Assembly (NCBI RefSeq): GCF_001676615.1
Contig: NZ_LYXZ01000006.1
Span: 186,001 to 250,000, forward strand
Source: Labrys sp. WJW
GTDB lineage: Bacteria; Pseudomonadota; Alphaproteobacteria; Rhizobiales; Labraceae
Length of the DNA stretch: 64,000 bases
Direction of reading: 5' to 3'
In this document: positions 46,272 to 58,412 of the stretch, in pieces
How positions within the stretch are numbered: position 1 is the stretch's first letter
Layout of the letters: each line of letters opens with the position of its first letter
Notes under the pieces: generated by a model
Told to the model about the DNA's origin: nothing
The model's input: only the letters and a program-made list of their open reading frames with translations
The model's database searches: none
Program-made: the position numbers and the translations under genes

Positions 46272-47804
46272 TTGACCGATCTCCTGACCCACCAATGGAC
46301 CGTCGACCTGCCGAGCGAAGCGGCGACCGAGCTGCTGGCCCGTGACCTGGCGGCGACGCTGCGGGCCGGCGATCTCGTTACCCTGTCGGGCGATCTCGGT
46401 GCCGGCAAGACCGCCTTTGCCCGCGCCCTGATCAGGGAGATCGCCGAGGATCCGGAGCTGGAAGTCTCCAGTCCCACCTTCACGCTGATCCAGCTCTACG
46501 ACACGCCGACCTTCCCGATCGTGCACGCCGATCTCTATCGTATCGGCCATGCCAGCGAGCTGGACGAACTGGGTTGGGACGAGGCGCCCGACGGCGCGCT
46601 GGTGCTGGTCGAATGGCCCGAGAAGGCCGGTGAGACGCTTCCCGCCGACCGGCTCGACATCCGTTTCGTGCATGCCGGCCGCAGCGAGACCGCCCGGCGC
46701 GCGACGCTGACGGGGACGGGCGATTGGTCCGCCCGGCTGCGCCGCTTTTCCCAGACCGGCGATTTCCTGCGCCATGCTGGCTGGCAGGATGCGGCGCGCG
46801 AACATGTCCAGGGCGACGCCTCGACCCGTTCCTATGCCCGGCTGAGGCGTGGGCAGAACACGGTGATCCTGATGAATTCGCCGGCCCGGACCGACCGCAC
46901 GCCGGTGCGCTATGGCAAGACCTACAGCCAGATCGCCCATATCTCCCAGGATGTGAAGCCCTTCGTGGCGATGGCCAGGGGCTTGGCGGAACGCGGCTTT
47001 TCGGCCCCGCAGATCCTCAAGGAAGATCTGCTGCACGGCCTGCTCCTGCTGGAGGATTTCGGCACGGACTTCATTGCCGAGGACGGCAAGCCGGTGGCCG
47101 AGCGCTATGGCGTGGCCGTCGACCTGCTCGCCCACCTGCACGGCATGGAGCTGCCGGATACGCTGCCGGTCGCTTCCGCCATCAACCACAAGATCCCGTC
47201 CTTCGACCATGGCGCCCTCGATATCGAGGTCGAGCTGCTGATCGAATGGTACATGCCGATGATCGGCGCGCCGCAATTGTCGCAGCGCAACCGCGACCAT
47301 TTCACGGCGCTTTGGCGCTCGGCACTCGCACCGGTCGTCAAGGGCGAGCAGAGCTGGCTGCTGCGTGACGTCCACTCGCCGAACCTGATGTGGCTGCCCC
47401 GGCGCGAGGGCATCAAGCGCATCGGCTTGCTCGACTTCCAGGATGCGATGATCGGCCCGCCTGCCTATGACGTGGCCTCGCTCTGCCTCGATGCGCGGGT
47501 GAGCTTGGACCAGGAGCTCGAGCTCCAGCTGCTGACGCGCTATGTGAAGGCGCGCCGCGGCGCCGATGCCGCTTTCGATCCTGCCGGCTTCGCACGCGCC
47601 TATGCGGTGATGGCGGCCCAGCGCAACACCAAGCTGCTCGGCCTGTTCGCCCGCCTCGACAAGCGCGACGGCAAGCCCGCTTATCTCAAGCACATCCCGC
47701 GCATCCGCGCCTATCTCGACCGTGCTTTGGCCCATCCCACCTTGGCCGACCTCAGGGAATGGTTCGAGACCTTCGTCTTCGCGATAGAAGCCAGAGTATC
47801 ATGA
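46272..47804 (+). CDS. Fused TsaE ATPase and AmgK-like aminosugar kinase
   Basis: 510 residues in two parts. Residues 1-150 are TsaE: P-loop GDLGAGKTAFAR, SSPTFTLIQ and EWPEK motifs, the ATPase needed for tRNA N6-threonylcarbamoyladenosine. Residues about 155-510 are an APH-type kinase: QGDASTRSYARL, RDVHSPNLMW and LDFQDAMIGP motifs, like AmgK, which phosphorylates MurNAc/GlcNAc at C1. The kinase product feeds the nucleotidyltransferase next door. The start is a TTG (46272) without a better ATG in frame. The next gene starts inside its stop (ATGA). Confidence 0.9.
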   Translation: MTDLLTHQWTVDLPSEAATELLARDLAATLRAGDLVTLSGDLGAGKTAFARALIREIAEDPELEVSSPTFTLIQLYDTPTFPIVHADLYRIGHASELDELGWDEAPDGALVLVEWPEKAGETLPADRLDIRFVHAGRSETARRATLTGTGDWSARLRRFSQTGDFLRHAGWQDAAREHVQGDASTRSYARLRRGQNTVILMNSPARTDRTPVRYGKTYSQIAHISQDVKPFVAMARGLAERGFSAPQILKEDLLHGLLLLEDFGTDFIAEDGKPVAERYGVAVDLLAHLHGMELPDTLPVASAINHKIPSFDHGALDIEVELLIEWYMPMIGAPQLSQRNRDHFTALWRSALAPVVKGEQSWLLRDVHSPNLMWLPRREGIKRIGLLDFQDAMIGPPAYDVASLCLDARVSLDQELELQLLTRYVKARRGADAAFDPAGFARAYAVMAAQRNTKLLGLFARLDKRDGKPAYLKHIPRIRAYLDRALAHPTLADLREWFETFVFAIEARVS

Positions 47805-48523
47805 CCCGCCCCTTTTCGACCGCCATGCTGCTGGCCGCCGGGCTCGGCAAGCGCATGCGTCCACTGACCGACGTCCGGCCCAAGCCGTTGATCGAGATCG
47901 CAGGCAAGCCGCTGATCGATCACGTGCTCGACCGCCTCGCAGCATCGGGCGTGGAGAAGGCGGTGGTGAACGTGCACTATCTCGCCGAGCAGATGGAAGC
48001 CCATCTTTCCGGCCGGCAGCATCCGAAGATCCTGATCTCCGACGAGCGTGCAGGCCTGCTGGATTCCGGCGGTGGCGTACGCAAGGCCCTGCCCTTGCTC
48101 GGCAAGGCGCCCTTCATCGTCTGCAATTGCGACAGCTTCTGGATCGAGGGGCCGCAGAACAATCTCGAGGCCCTCGAGGCGGCCTGGGATCCCGAACGCA
48201 TGGACATCCTGATGCTGGTGGCGGCGACGGCGACCAGTATCGGCTTCGACGGCCGGGGTGACTATCATCTCGACAGCGCCGGGCTGCTCTCCCGCCGGAG
48301 AGAGAACGAGACCGCGCCCTTCGCCTATGCGGGGGTGCTGCTGATCAAGCCGGACCTGTTCGAAGGCACGCGCGAGATCTTCTCGCTGAACCGGCTGTTC
48401 GACGCGGCCGAGACCAAGGGGCGGTTGTTCGGCCGGCGGCTCGACGGCATCTGGCTGCATGTCGGCACGCCCGAAGCGGTGGGAGAGGCGGAAGCCAAGA
48501 TCGCGCAGTCGGCGGTGGACTGA
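47801..48523 (+). CDS. MurU-like N-acetylmuramate-1-phosphate uridylyltransferase
   Basis: 240 residues of sugar-nucleotidyltransferase fold: LLAAGLGKRMRPLTDVRPKP (nucleotide loop), GKPLIDHVLDRL, NCDSFW and HVGTPEAVGEAE. It follows the AmgK domain with an ATGA overlap, so it probably converts MurNAc-1-phosphate to UDP-MurNAc in peptidoglycan recycling. A role as a more general sugar uridylyltransferase cannot be excluded. Confidence 0.88.
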   Translation: MTRPFSTAMLLAAGLGKRMRPLTDVRPKPLIEIAGKPLIDHVLDRLAASGVEKAVVNVHYLAEQMEAHLSGRQHPKILISDERAGLLDSGGGVRKALPLLGKAPFIVCNCDSFWIEGPQNNLEALEAAWDPERMDILMLVAATATSIGFDGRGDYHLDSAGLLSRRRENETAPFAYAGVLLIKPDLFEGTREIFSLNRLFDAAETKGRLFGRRLDGIWLHVGTPEAVGEAEAKIAQSAVD

Positions 48524-48624
48524 CTGACCGCCCTTTCCCGCAAGCCTGCGGGAGGCTGGCGGCTCCGGAAAGCTTCCCACTCTGGCCGCGACCGGCTATA
48601 AAGGTCTCCCACCGGAGCCTCCCC

Positions 48625-49242
48625 ATGCTCGATCCCACCGCCCTCGCCGTCTATGCCGGCGCGCTGTTCGTGGCCGCGGCTCTGCCGGGGCCGGGCATCG
48701 CGGCACTGGTGGCGCGCGTGCTTGGCAAGGGCGCACGCGAGAGCCTGGGCTTTGCCGTCGGCATCGCTTTGGGCGACCTGGTCTGGCTCGGTTTCGCCGC
48801 GGCGGGCCTGGCCGTGCTGGCGCAGAGCTTTTCAGGCGTCTTCCTGGCGATCAAATATGCCGGCGTCGCCTATCTGCTCTATCTGGCCTGGAAATTATGG
48901 ACGACGGCGAACCTCGTCCAGGCCGTCGAGCGTGACACAAGCCGCGAGAATGGCTGGCGCAGCTTTCTGGGCGGCCTGTCGATCACCCTCGGCAACCCCA
49001 AGGTGATGGTGTTCTACACCGCGCTTCTGCCCAACCTGATCGATCTCGGCCATCTCTCGCCGGCAAGCTTCGTCGAGCTTGCCATCGCCACCGAAGCGGT
49101 GCTCGCCGCCGTGTTCGGCTTCTACATCGTCCTGGCCGGCCGGGCTCGCTCGTTGCTGACCAGCCCGCGCGCCATGCGTCTTCTGGCCAGGAGCTGCGGC
49201 ACCGTGATCGCCGGCACGGCCGTGACGATCGCCACGCGATGA
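48625..49242 (+). CDS. LysE-family translocator
   Basis: 205 residues with six hydrophobic segments, including the LysE/RhtB pattern at the start (AVYAGALFVAAALPGPGIAA and GLGFAVGIALGDLVW-like). It exports amino acids or related small molecules. Start at 48625 with GGAG upstream and a TATAAA at 48597 that may be a -10 box. It is not part of the divL operon by spacing (about 100 bases). Confidence 0.88.
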   Translation: MLDPTALAVYAGALFVAAALPGPGIAALVARVLGKGARESLGFAVGIALGDLVWLGFAAAGLAVLAQSFSGVFLAIKYAGVAYLLYLAWKLWTTANLVQAVERDTSRENGWRSFLGGLSITLGNPKVMVFYTALLPNLIDLGHLSPASFVELAIATEAVLAAVFGFYIVLAGRARSLLTSPRAMRLLARSCGTVIAGTAVTIATR

Positions 49243-49277
49243 AAGATCGCCGTCATCCACCGATAAATATCTGATAA

Positions 49278-51785
<2,508 letters not shown>

Positions 51786-51891
51786 GCCTCTGGCCCGGCA
51801 CAATTTGCAGAAGAAGTTTGGGGGGCTGCTTCAAAAGGAAGCGGACCTTCACCTTGCACCCAAAGCCCGGCGGCGGCCGGGGCCGTGTCGG

Positions 51892-52389
51892 CTATGGCAG
51901 CATCTCGAGATCGGTCGGTCCTGGCTGTGTCCCTGCTGCCGTCAACATCGCGTGGACCTGGCCGCGGTGATGGGTCTGGTGGTTGAAGAGTTGGACGGCG
52001 CACAGCGCCGTTGGCTTCTCGATCCGGGTTGAACCCGCTCCCGGACGCCAGGCGACCATGCCGGCGAGGTCCGCGTCGAGCAGTTGGGCCGCCCATTCCT
52101 CGATCTCTTCGTCTCGCCGCGATCGAAGCGTCTTGAAGTCATCCCAGTCCGATGGGCTGGTGAGAGAGTGCTTGATGTGTTCCTCCGGGCGCTCATTCCC
52201 TTTCAAGCGCTGCAGGATCAGGGCATCGGCCCAATAGAGATGGTTCAACGTCGCCGCGATCGATTGGAAGAAGGCGCCTCGATCCTTCCAGCGATCCGCA
52301 GGCGTGAGCTTGTCGGCGGCAGCGAGCTGGGAGGCGTTCTGCCAGCTGTTGTACCGGGCCATGAGGCGGCAATAGGCAGCTGAGATCAT
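51892..52389 (-). CDS. DinB family protein
   Basis: 165 residues, helical bundle of the DinB/YfiT superfamily. Metal-ligand histidines are in TLNHLYWADALI and FNHQTHHRGQVHAML. The start at 52389 has GGAG ten bases upstream; longer in-frame extensions are unlikely. Members are DNA-damage-inducible or thiol transferases; this one has no diagnostic partner. It converges on gyrB. Confidence 0.88.
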   Translation of the reverse strand: MISAAYCRLMARYNSWQNASQLAAADKLTPADRWKDRGAFFQSIAATLNHLYWADALILQRLKGNERPEEHIKHSLTSPSDWDDFKTLRSRRDEEIEEWAAQLLDADLAGMVAWRPGAGSTRIEKPTALCAVQLFNHQTHHRGQVHAMLTAAGTQPGPTDLEMLP

Positions 52390-52838
52390 CGTTTCAGGCT
52401 CCAAGGGCTGAGGGCCGCTGGTTGCGGATCGAGAGCTGGCACAAGCAGGGACCGCCGGCGCGCAAGCGGACCGTTGATCCGGGCAGGCCAAGCGAATGCA
52501 GGGATGGCAGAGGAGAGAGGGAGGGAAGGGGCGGTTTGCTCTGAAGCCGCCAAAGTCGCGCCTAGTCATCCGGCGTTCGATAGGCCTGAGGCCTCATGGA
52601 CTGGTTTGACCTGTCCTTGGCTGAGTCTATGGGCTCAGTCATCGAAACGGATCCGGTTCCCCATGATCCGTTGCCATCTATAATAGCAGAACTTCGGTGC
52701 AAGTTGAACCCTGGAATCACCGCCCGAAGTCCACGTCCGGGAATCGCCTGACGCGGCCCGTAGCGAGGCGGACGGCGGGTGTGACAGGACGGGCTGGCCG
52801 TGCCATAAGCGATTTTCCCATTTCGACACGGTTACGCC
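52390..52838. other. Intergenic region between dinB and purC
   Basis: About 450 bases, the divergent promoter region for dinB and purC. A perfect TATAAT (52679-52684) lies 155 bases before purC, but no good -35 at the right spacing. Two short palindromes are seen (GGATCCGG around 52650 and GCTGAG/CTCAGTC near 52620). No ORF is supported. Confidence 0.45.
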
Positions 52839-53789
52839 ATGCCAGATATTGCCGCCCTGCAAGATGCCTTCATCTCGGAATTGCCGAACTACTATCGTGG
52901 CAAGGTCAGGGAGAACTATGATCTTGCCGACGGGCGCCGCATCATCATTGCCACGGACCGGCTGAGCGCCTTCGACCGGGCGATCGCCAGCATTCCCGGC
53001 AAGGGGCAGGTGCTGACGCAGACCGCCCGCTACTGGTTCGAGCATACCGGCGACATCTGCCCCAACCATGTGCTCGACTATCCCGATCCCAATGTCGTGG
53101 TGGGGCAGAGATTGACGATCCTGCCGGTGGAAATCGTGGTGCGCGGCTATCTCGCCGGCACGACGGGGACTTCCATCCTGACCCTCTACAAACAGGGCCA
53201 GCGTGAAATGTATGGCGCGCGTTTTCCCGACGGACTGCGCGACAACCAGGCCTTGCCGCAGGCGATCATCACACCCACGAGCAAGGCCTTCGACGGGGGG
53301 CATGACGAGCCGCTTTCCGCCGATGAAATCATCGCCAAAGGCCTGCTCAGCCCGCGGCAATGGGAGGAAGTTTCCGGTTATGCCCTGGCGCTGTTCGCAC
53401 GCGGCCAGGCCCTGGCGCAGGAGAAGGGGCTGATCCTGGCCGACACGAAGTATGAGTTCGGCACCGATGGCGAGGGGCGTATCATCCTGGCCGATGAAAT
53501 TCATACGCCCGATTCCAGCCGATATTGGTTTGGCGCCAGCTATCCCGCCCGCTTTGCTGCCGGCGAGAAGCCCGAAAGCTTCGACAAGGATTTCGTACGC
53601 AACTGGGTCGCCGCGCGCTGCGATCCCTATAAGGAAGCGATTCCCGCCATCCCCGCCGAGCTGATCGCTGAAACCTCGAAGGTCTATATTCAGGCCTATG
53701 AGACGATAACCGGGCAAGCCTTCGAAACCCCACCCGGCGCAGAGAACCCGCTGGAGCGCATCCGTCGCAATCTCGCCCGTTATTTCTAG
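52839..53789 (+). CDS. purC: Phosphoribosylaminoimidazole-succinocarboxamide synthase (PurC)
   Basis: 316 residues, the longer form of SAICAR synthetase. Motifs include [45 protein letters not shown] and [11 protein letters not shown] with [14 protein letters not shown]. It joins aspartate to CAIR in purine biosynthesis. A ribosome site is not obvious. This form may be a second purC beside the short one often in the pur operon; I cannot tell from this window. Confidence 0.95.
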   Translation: MPDIAALQDAFISELPNYYRGKVRENYDLADGRRIIIATDRLSAFDRAIASIPGKGQVLTQTARYWFEHTGDICPNHVLDYPDPNVVVGQRLTILPVEIVVRGYLAGTTGTSILTLYKQGQREMYGARFPDGLRDNQALPQAIITPTSKAFDGGHDEPLSADEIIAKGLLSPRQWEEVSGYALALFARGQALAQEKGLILADTKYEFGTDGEGRIILADEIHTPDSSRYWFGASYPARFAAGEKPESFDKDFVRNWVAARCDPYKEAIPAIPAELIAETSKVYIQAYETITGQAFETPPGAENPLERIRRNLARYF

Positions 53790-54503
53790 ACCATCGTACC
53801 GGAAGACCGGCGCCGGTTCTTGGCGAATGGGACGTGATCTCAAAGTCCCGCTTCATCGGATCCGGTGAAGCGGGAAGCGAGGCCTGCTGACATCTTCCCG
53901 ACCCGTCCGGGCAGGTGCCTCCGTGCGAGGGTGCAGGCTTTACTATCGCCTATGTTGTGGAGCCGGGGCAGCACTACTTGTTGGCAGGATACGGGGTAGA
54001 ACGAAGATCTCCCTCCCTGGAGCAAACTTCCTGCAGGCGCGTCTGCATTGCAGGTTACTGAACTTGAGGGAATTTTCGTACGCCTTATCTCAAGAAAACA
54101 AGAATCTTTCGATGCGTATTGAATATTGTTTCTGATGACTTGAAATTACTTTTTATATGAACAGCAAAAAGGGTAATTATATATAAACTTGTTATTTTAA
54201 AGATAACGAGACATGTTGCAATTGCTGAGATCATGTGCAAATGTTCCTCTGCGTCATTATGAAATTGCAGTGCGGACGAAATGCCGGATTGCAATAAGGG
54301 CCGGCTGATGAGGCGGGTGTAGCCGGCGGCGATCAGGTGTCGCGCCGGGGCCATCACATAGTTCTGCGGCTGCGGCCGGCAGGGCGCGTGCTTCTCGAGC
54401 CCCGGAGGGCACCTCGCATCGTAAAGACGCGCGGAAACAAAGAGTTGGAACAAATAGGCGTCCAGGCGCGAGCGCGTATTGCTCTGGACAGGACGAGGTC
54501 AAG
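53790..54503. other. Gene-free region with AT-rich island
   Basis: 714 bases. The stretch 54080-54270 is strikingly AT-rich for this genome, with runs such as ACTTTTTATATGAAC and AATTATATATAAAC. No ORF with coding character is present. It may hold promoters for the acyltransferase gene or mark a recent insertion. Two short repeats near 53800-53830 (CCGGAAGACCGGCGCCGG) are also seen. Confidence 0.5.
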
Positions 54504-55577
54504 ATGCGGCGTCATTCCATGTTCCCCGGCAGTCAGGCGGCCAAACCGCATTTCCTGCTGCTCGACGGTTTGCGCGGCTTCGCTGCATTTTGCGTGATGC
54601 TGATCCATCTCGGCAGCTGGCTGGCCGTGCCGTGGGTCGCGAGAAACAGCTATCTGGCGGTCGACCTGTTCTTCTGCCTCAGCGGTTATGTGCTGTCCTA
54701 CGCCTATATGGGCCAGGCCCGCACGATGGACAGTTTCGAATTTCTGCGCGTCCGCCTGCTGCGCCTGCTGCCGCTGACGGTGCTCGCCCTTGCCATCAGC
54801 GCCAGCTACCTGGTCGCCCGCGGCGCCTTCGAGCACGCGCCGGTACCCTATGCCGAATTGCTGAATGCGCTGATGCTCTCCACCTTCAGCCTGCCGAATT
54901 TCAGCGCTCCCGCCGAGATCGGGGGTCCCAGTTTCTTCCCGCTGAACGCGCCGCAATACACCATCCTGCTGGAACTCACCGCGAATCTGGTGTGGTGGCG
55001 CCTGCGACACACCAATCTGGAGAAGGCGGCGGCCGCCCTTGCCTTGGCCTGCCTGTGCATTCTGATGGTCACCGGTCTGGGCGGGGATACCCCCAATACC
55101 TTCCTCTCCGGCTTTCCGCGTGTCGGCGCCTCGTTCTTCATCGGCGTCGTGCTCTACCAGATGCGCGACAGGCTGCCGGCATGGCGGGGATGGACCGTGA
55201 CGTTCTGGCTGCTGGCCGGCGCAATGGCCGTCCTGTTCTTCTGGCCGGCGGAACTGCCGCGGGTCGTGCAGCTCACCTGGGTGGCGCTGCTCTCGCCCGC
55301 TCTGGTCGCCGTGGGCGCCAGGGTCCAATGCTCGGGCGGGCTTGCCGCATTCTGTTCAGCTGCAGGCACTGTATCCTACCCGCTCTACTGCCTGCATTTC
55401 CCGATCTTCTGCTGGATCAACGGCCTCTACCGTTCCTTCTTCGGGGCGCAGAATTTCTATGTCGAGGCTCCCATCGTCGCGGTCGTCGCGATCATCGCCA
55501 GTCTGCTGGCGCACTACTGCTACGATGTTCCCATTCGCCGTTATCTCAGTGCCCGGGCCAGGCGCGCGCATGCCTGA
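54504..55577 (+). CDS. Acyltransferase family 3 membrane protein
   Basis: 357 residues with about nine to ten hydrophobic helices. The acyltransferase-3 signature is in the first part: LLDGLRGFAAFCVMLIHLGS with the conserved Arg and His, then VDLFFCLSGYVLSYAY. Family members transfer acetyl or other acyl groups to sugars or lipids at the membrane, often in O-antigen, exopolysaccharide or osmoregulated glucan modification. GAGG lies five bases before the ATG. No polysaccharide genes are nearby. Confidence 0.88.
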   Translation: MRRHSMFPGSQAAKPHFLLLDGLRGFAAFCVMLIHLGSWLAVPWVARNSYLAVDLFFCLSGYVLSYAYMGQARTMDSFEFLRVRLLRLLPLTVLALAISASYLVARGAFEHAPVPYAELLNALMLSTFSLPNFSAPAEIGGPSFFPLNAPQYTILLELTANLVWWRLRHTNLEKAAAALALACLCILMVTGLGGDTPNTFLSGFPRVGASFFIGVVLYQMRDRLPAWRGWTVTFWLLAGAMAVLFFWPAELPRVVQLTWVALLSPALVAVGARVQCSGGLAAFCSAAGTVSYPLYCLHFPIFCWINGLYRSFFGAQNFYVEAPIVAVVAIIASLLAHYCYDVPIRRYLSARARRAHA

Positions 55578-56037
55578 TGCTTCGTCCGCTAACGCTTTGT
55601 CTGGAAAGGTTTTTGTAATTTCACCTGACTGCATCGAACCGCGACATGCCGGGGCGGCGGCAGCCCGGGCAAACGATGGCTTGATCTCTCGGGCATGAGC
55701 TGTCAGTATCCGCGCCGGGCAACCATGGCAGGCGGGGTATAATCCCGCAGCTGGTCAAAAAGCCCGATTCGCTCCTGATCCAACCAAGACTGATCAAAGG
55801 CAATACCTAAGGAAAGGGCTGTTCTCCCGAGGCCTTTTCCTGCGTTTGATCGATATTGCAAAGCTGAAACAGTAACTTAAGTAGTCCCTCGCGCAGTTGT
55901 GTGCTCGCAATGCACATGTCGCGCAGGGCGATACTTGGCAAATCGTTAATTGGAAGGCATGTTGTGCCGCCTTCACCATCCAGGACGGGAGACAAATAGC
56001 AAATCCATTTCCCCGGTTCTCAACAAGGAGGATTTAT
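55578..56037. other. Intergenic region before the XRE gene
   Basis: 460 bases with no supported gene. An imperfect palindrome (GGAAAGGGC / GGCCTTTTCC, about 55813-55845) could terminate the acyltransferase gene. AT-rich sequence around 55850-55960 probably includes the XRE gene's promoter. Confidence 0.4.
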
Positions 56038-56268
56038 ATGTCCCATACCGGAAGCGATCATACCCTTGCCCAGACCTGCACGTCCTCGGTGCCCGTCGGT
56101 ACGGACCTCTTCAGGCAGGCCCGCGAAGCAAAGGGATACAGCAGGGAAGACCTCGCAGTCACCTGCGGTCTCACGGTCGATGAGATAGAAGACCTCGAAC
56201 TGGGCAACAATGCCAGCCCCGCCCATCTGCGCCGCGTTGCGGCTGCACTCGGCCTGCCGAGCGAATAA
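56038..56268 (+). CDS. Small XRE-type helix-turn-helix protein
   Basis: 76 residues from the ATG at 56038, behind a strong AAGGAGG ribosome site. A Cro/XRE helix-turn-helix covers most of the second half (FRQAREAKGYSREDLAVTCG, LTVDEIEDLELG). The first 20 residues are poorly structured. It is too short to contain a ligand domain. It probably binds DNA as a dimer; no target is evident, and it is not next to a toxin gene. Confidence 0.8.
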   Translation: MSHTGSDHTLAQTCTSSVPVGTDLFRQAREAKGYSREDLAVTCGLTVDEIEDLELGNNASPAHLRRVAAALGLPSE

Positions 56269-56660
56269 TCGGCTGAGCCTCCCTTCCGAACCGCCTCAAG
56301 GGCCTGATATCCCAAGCGAAGCGTAAGCTTTTCGAGGTGGTTCAACATAGCGAGCCGGTCCGAGAACCGAAAACCGATATCGCTACAGTTCATTCAATCG
56401 TCTCATGACCTAAGATTTCGGGCTGGTGTTCTCCGGGGGGTGAACCCAACCGATCCGAGATCGGCCCGAGCGATCGTCTCATGGAAAATCTGAAAAACGA
56501 AACTGCGTCCCCGCATTCCATCCGGATGCGGGGACGGCGTGCATGAACCCGCCTGTCCTTGCGTAAAGAAGTGGGGGCAGCAGGGGGCGTGATCTTGCCA
56601 TTGGCGGCGCTTCGGGCCATGGAGCTTGTGATCCTCTCGATCCGCTTCTGGAGACCGACG
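56269..56660. other. Intergenic region with hairpin
   Basis: 392 bases. CGTCCCCGCAT (56506-56516) and ATGCGGGGACG (56526-56536) form a perfect 11-bp stem with a 9-base loop; on the minus strand it is followed by a T-rich tract, so it may terminate antisense transcription. No ORF is supported. Confidence 0.5.
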
Positions 56661-57392
56661 ATGCCCCTCACCCTTCCCCGTGTCATCGGGCATCGCGGCG
56701 CCGCTGCGCATGCGCCTGAGAACACGCTCGAATCGATCCGCTGTGCCGCAGCCTTTGGCGTCGCCATGGTCGAGATCGACGTGCAGCTCAGCAAGGACGA
56801 GGTGCCCGTCGTCATTCACGACGATACGCTGGAGCGTACCACCACGGGCCGGGGGCCGGTCATCGATCTCACCTGGCGGGAACTCCAGGCTCTCGATGCC
56901 GGTGCTCCCTTCGGCCGCCCTTTCACCGGTGAGCGCATTCCCGACCTGACTTCGGTGCTTGCCTTGTGCAAGGAGCTGAAGCTTGGCCTCAATGTCGAGA
57001 TCAAGCCCTCGCCCGGTACCGATGTCCGCACTGCGGAAGTTGCCCTGAAGGCGATCCGTGCCTTCGGCTCGACCGGGACGCCGCTCGTGCTGTCCTCCTT
57101 CTCGGTCGAAAGCCTGGAGGCGGCGCGAGACCTCGCTCCCGATTTGCCGCGCGGCTATCTGATCTGGGACCGCCCGGCCGATTGGGCCGACATCGCCGAC
57201 AGAGTCGAAGCGGCTTCCATCAATTTCGACCATGAACAAGAGACGCCCGAAAGCATCGCCGCCTACAAGGCGACGGGGCGCCCGCTGCTGTCCTACACCG
57301 TCAACACCGCCGAGCGGGCGCTGGAGCTGTTCTCCCTGGGCGTTGCCGGCGTGTTCACCGACTTTCCGGGCCGGATCCTGCGGGTGGCCTGA
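56661..57392 (+). CDS. Glycerophosphodiester phosphodiesterase
   Basis: 243 residues. Catalytic motifs are visible: GHRGAAAHAPENT (His and Arg), EIDVQLSKDEVPVVIHDDTL (metal ligands), and LNVEIKPS. It hydrolyses glycerophosphodiesters to glycerol-3-phosphate. The start at 56661 has GGAG seven bases upstream; the longer ORF is less likely. No signal peptide, so it is cytoplasmic. It converges with the MBL hydrolase gene. Confidence 0.92.
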   Translation: MPLTLPRVIGHRGAAAHAPENTLESIRCAAAFGVAMVEIDVQLSKDEVPVVIHDDTLERTTTGRGPVIDLTWRELQALDAGAPFGRPFTGERIPDLTSVLALCKELKLGLNVEIKPSPGTDVRTAEVALKAIRAFGSTGTPLVLSSFSVESLEAARDLAPDLPRGYLIWDRPADWADIADRVEAASINFDHEQETPESIAAYKATGRPLLSYTVNTAERALELFSLGVAGVFTDFPGRILRVA

Positions 57393-57396
57393 AGCG

Positions 57397-58140
57397 TCAC
57401 GCCGGCGGCACGGTCCTGCCCTTGCCTTCGAGCCAGGCGCGGATCAACTGGCGGTAGCGCGCACCGTCGAAGCTCGGGAAATGCCCGCCATGCACGGTGC
57501 GGACGGGCAGGCGCAGCAATCGTTCCATCGAGGCCACATAGTCCTGCGCATTGGCGTGGTAGGTGTCCTCGATCAAGGGGCCGTCATAGAGGATGTCGCC
57601 GGAAAACAGCGTCGCCGTACGGGCCTCCCATAGCGCGATGCCGCCCGGCGAATGGCCCGGCGTGTGGATGACCTCGAAGACGCGGTCGCCGAGATCGATG
57701 ACGTCGCCGTCCTCCAGAATTCGGGTAGCCGGTGCCCGCTTCACCGCATAACAGGCCGAGCAATAGGGCTCCGGCGGCAGGGCATCGAAGATCTCGTCGG
57801 TGACATAGGGATCGGCCAGGGTGTTCTGCCGGGTCGGATTGGCGAGGAGGTCCGCTTCGGCGGCATGCACCGCCCGGCATTCGAACTCGTGATGGCAGCC
57901 GATATGGTCGAAATGAGTGTGGCTCGCCACCGCGATCAGGTCGCGCTCGGTGACCACAGGCACCCATTCGCGCAGGGAGACGACGCCCATGCCGCTGTCG
58001 ACCAGCATGTCGCGGTCACGCCCGCGGACATGCCAGATGTTGCAGCGATAGAACTCCTGGATATAGGGCTCGCCGATGGCCGTGACGTCGTCGTCGAGAC
58101 GCCGCATTTCATACCATTTGTCGGGGCTGATCCGCTGCAT
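57397..58140 (-). CDS. Metallo-beta-lactamase fold hydrolase
   Basis: 247 residues with the HxHxDH motif (SHTHFDHIG), then VIHTPGHSPGGIALW, LFSGDILYDGPL and VHGGHFPSFDGAR, which supply the other metal ligands. Glyoxalase II-like binuclear metal hydrolase; substrate unknown. Start at 58140 with AAGG eight bases upstream; an ATG at 58155 is also in frame. Confidence 0.88.
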   Translation of the reverse strand: MQRISPDKWYEMRRLDDDVTAIGEPYIQEFYRCNIWHVRGRDRDMLVDSGMGVVSLREWVPVVTERDLIAVASHTHFDHIGCHHEFECRAVHAAEADLLANPTRQNTLADPYVTDEIFDALPPEPYCSACYAVKRAPATRILEDGDVIDLGDRVFEVIHTPGHSPGGIALWEARTATLFSGDILYDGPLIEDTYHANAQDYVASMERLLRLPVRTVHGGHFPSFDGARYRQLIRAWLEGKGRTVPPA

Positions 58141-58195
58141 CGGGTGCCTTTTCATCTTGCCCTGTTATTTGCCTAACCAATGCTGTCCGAGTTGC

Positions 58196-58377
58196 GCTGC
58201 CCCTCACCCTTACCCTCTCCCCGTAAACGGGGCGAGGGGGACCTCGACGATGCGTTCGTTCGAAAACCGTATCATCTCGCCCAACCACCGGGCGAGACGA
58301 AAGGCCTGAGGATCGATCGCGGCGCCTGTACCCCCTCGCCCCGCTCTTGCGGGGAGAGGATAGAGGTGAGGGGCTGC
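58196..58377. repeat. Palindromic intergenic repeat, family D (undisturbed copy)
   Basis: GCTGCCCCTCACCC (58196-58209) pairs with the GGTGAGGGGCTGC near the right end. Inner CTCTCCCCGTAAACGGGGCG and the CCCCGCTCTTGCGGGG hairpin are present. Same family as 27247-27422, without the nested mini-hairpin. Confidence 0.8.
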
Positions 58378-58412
58378 GCGACCTCTCAAATGGGGTGAGC
58401 AATCACTTCCTG

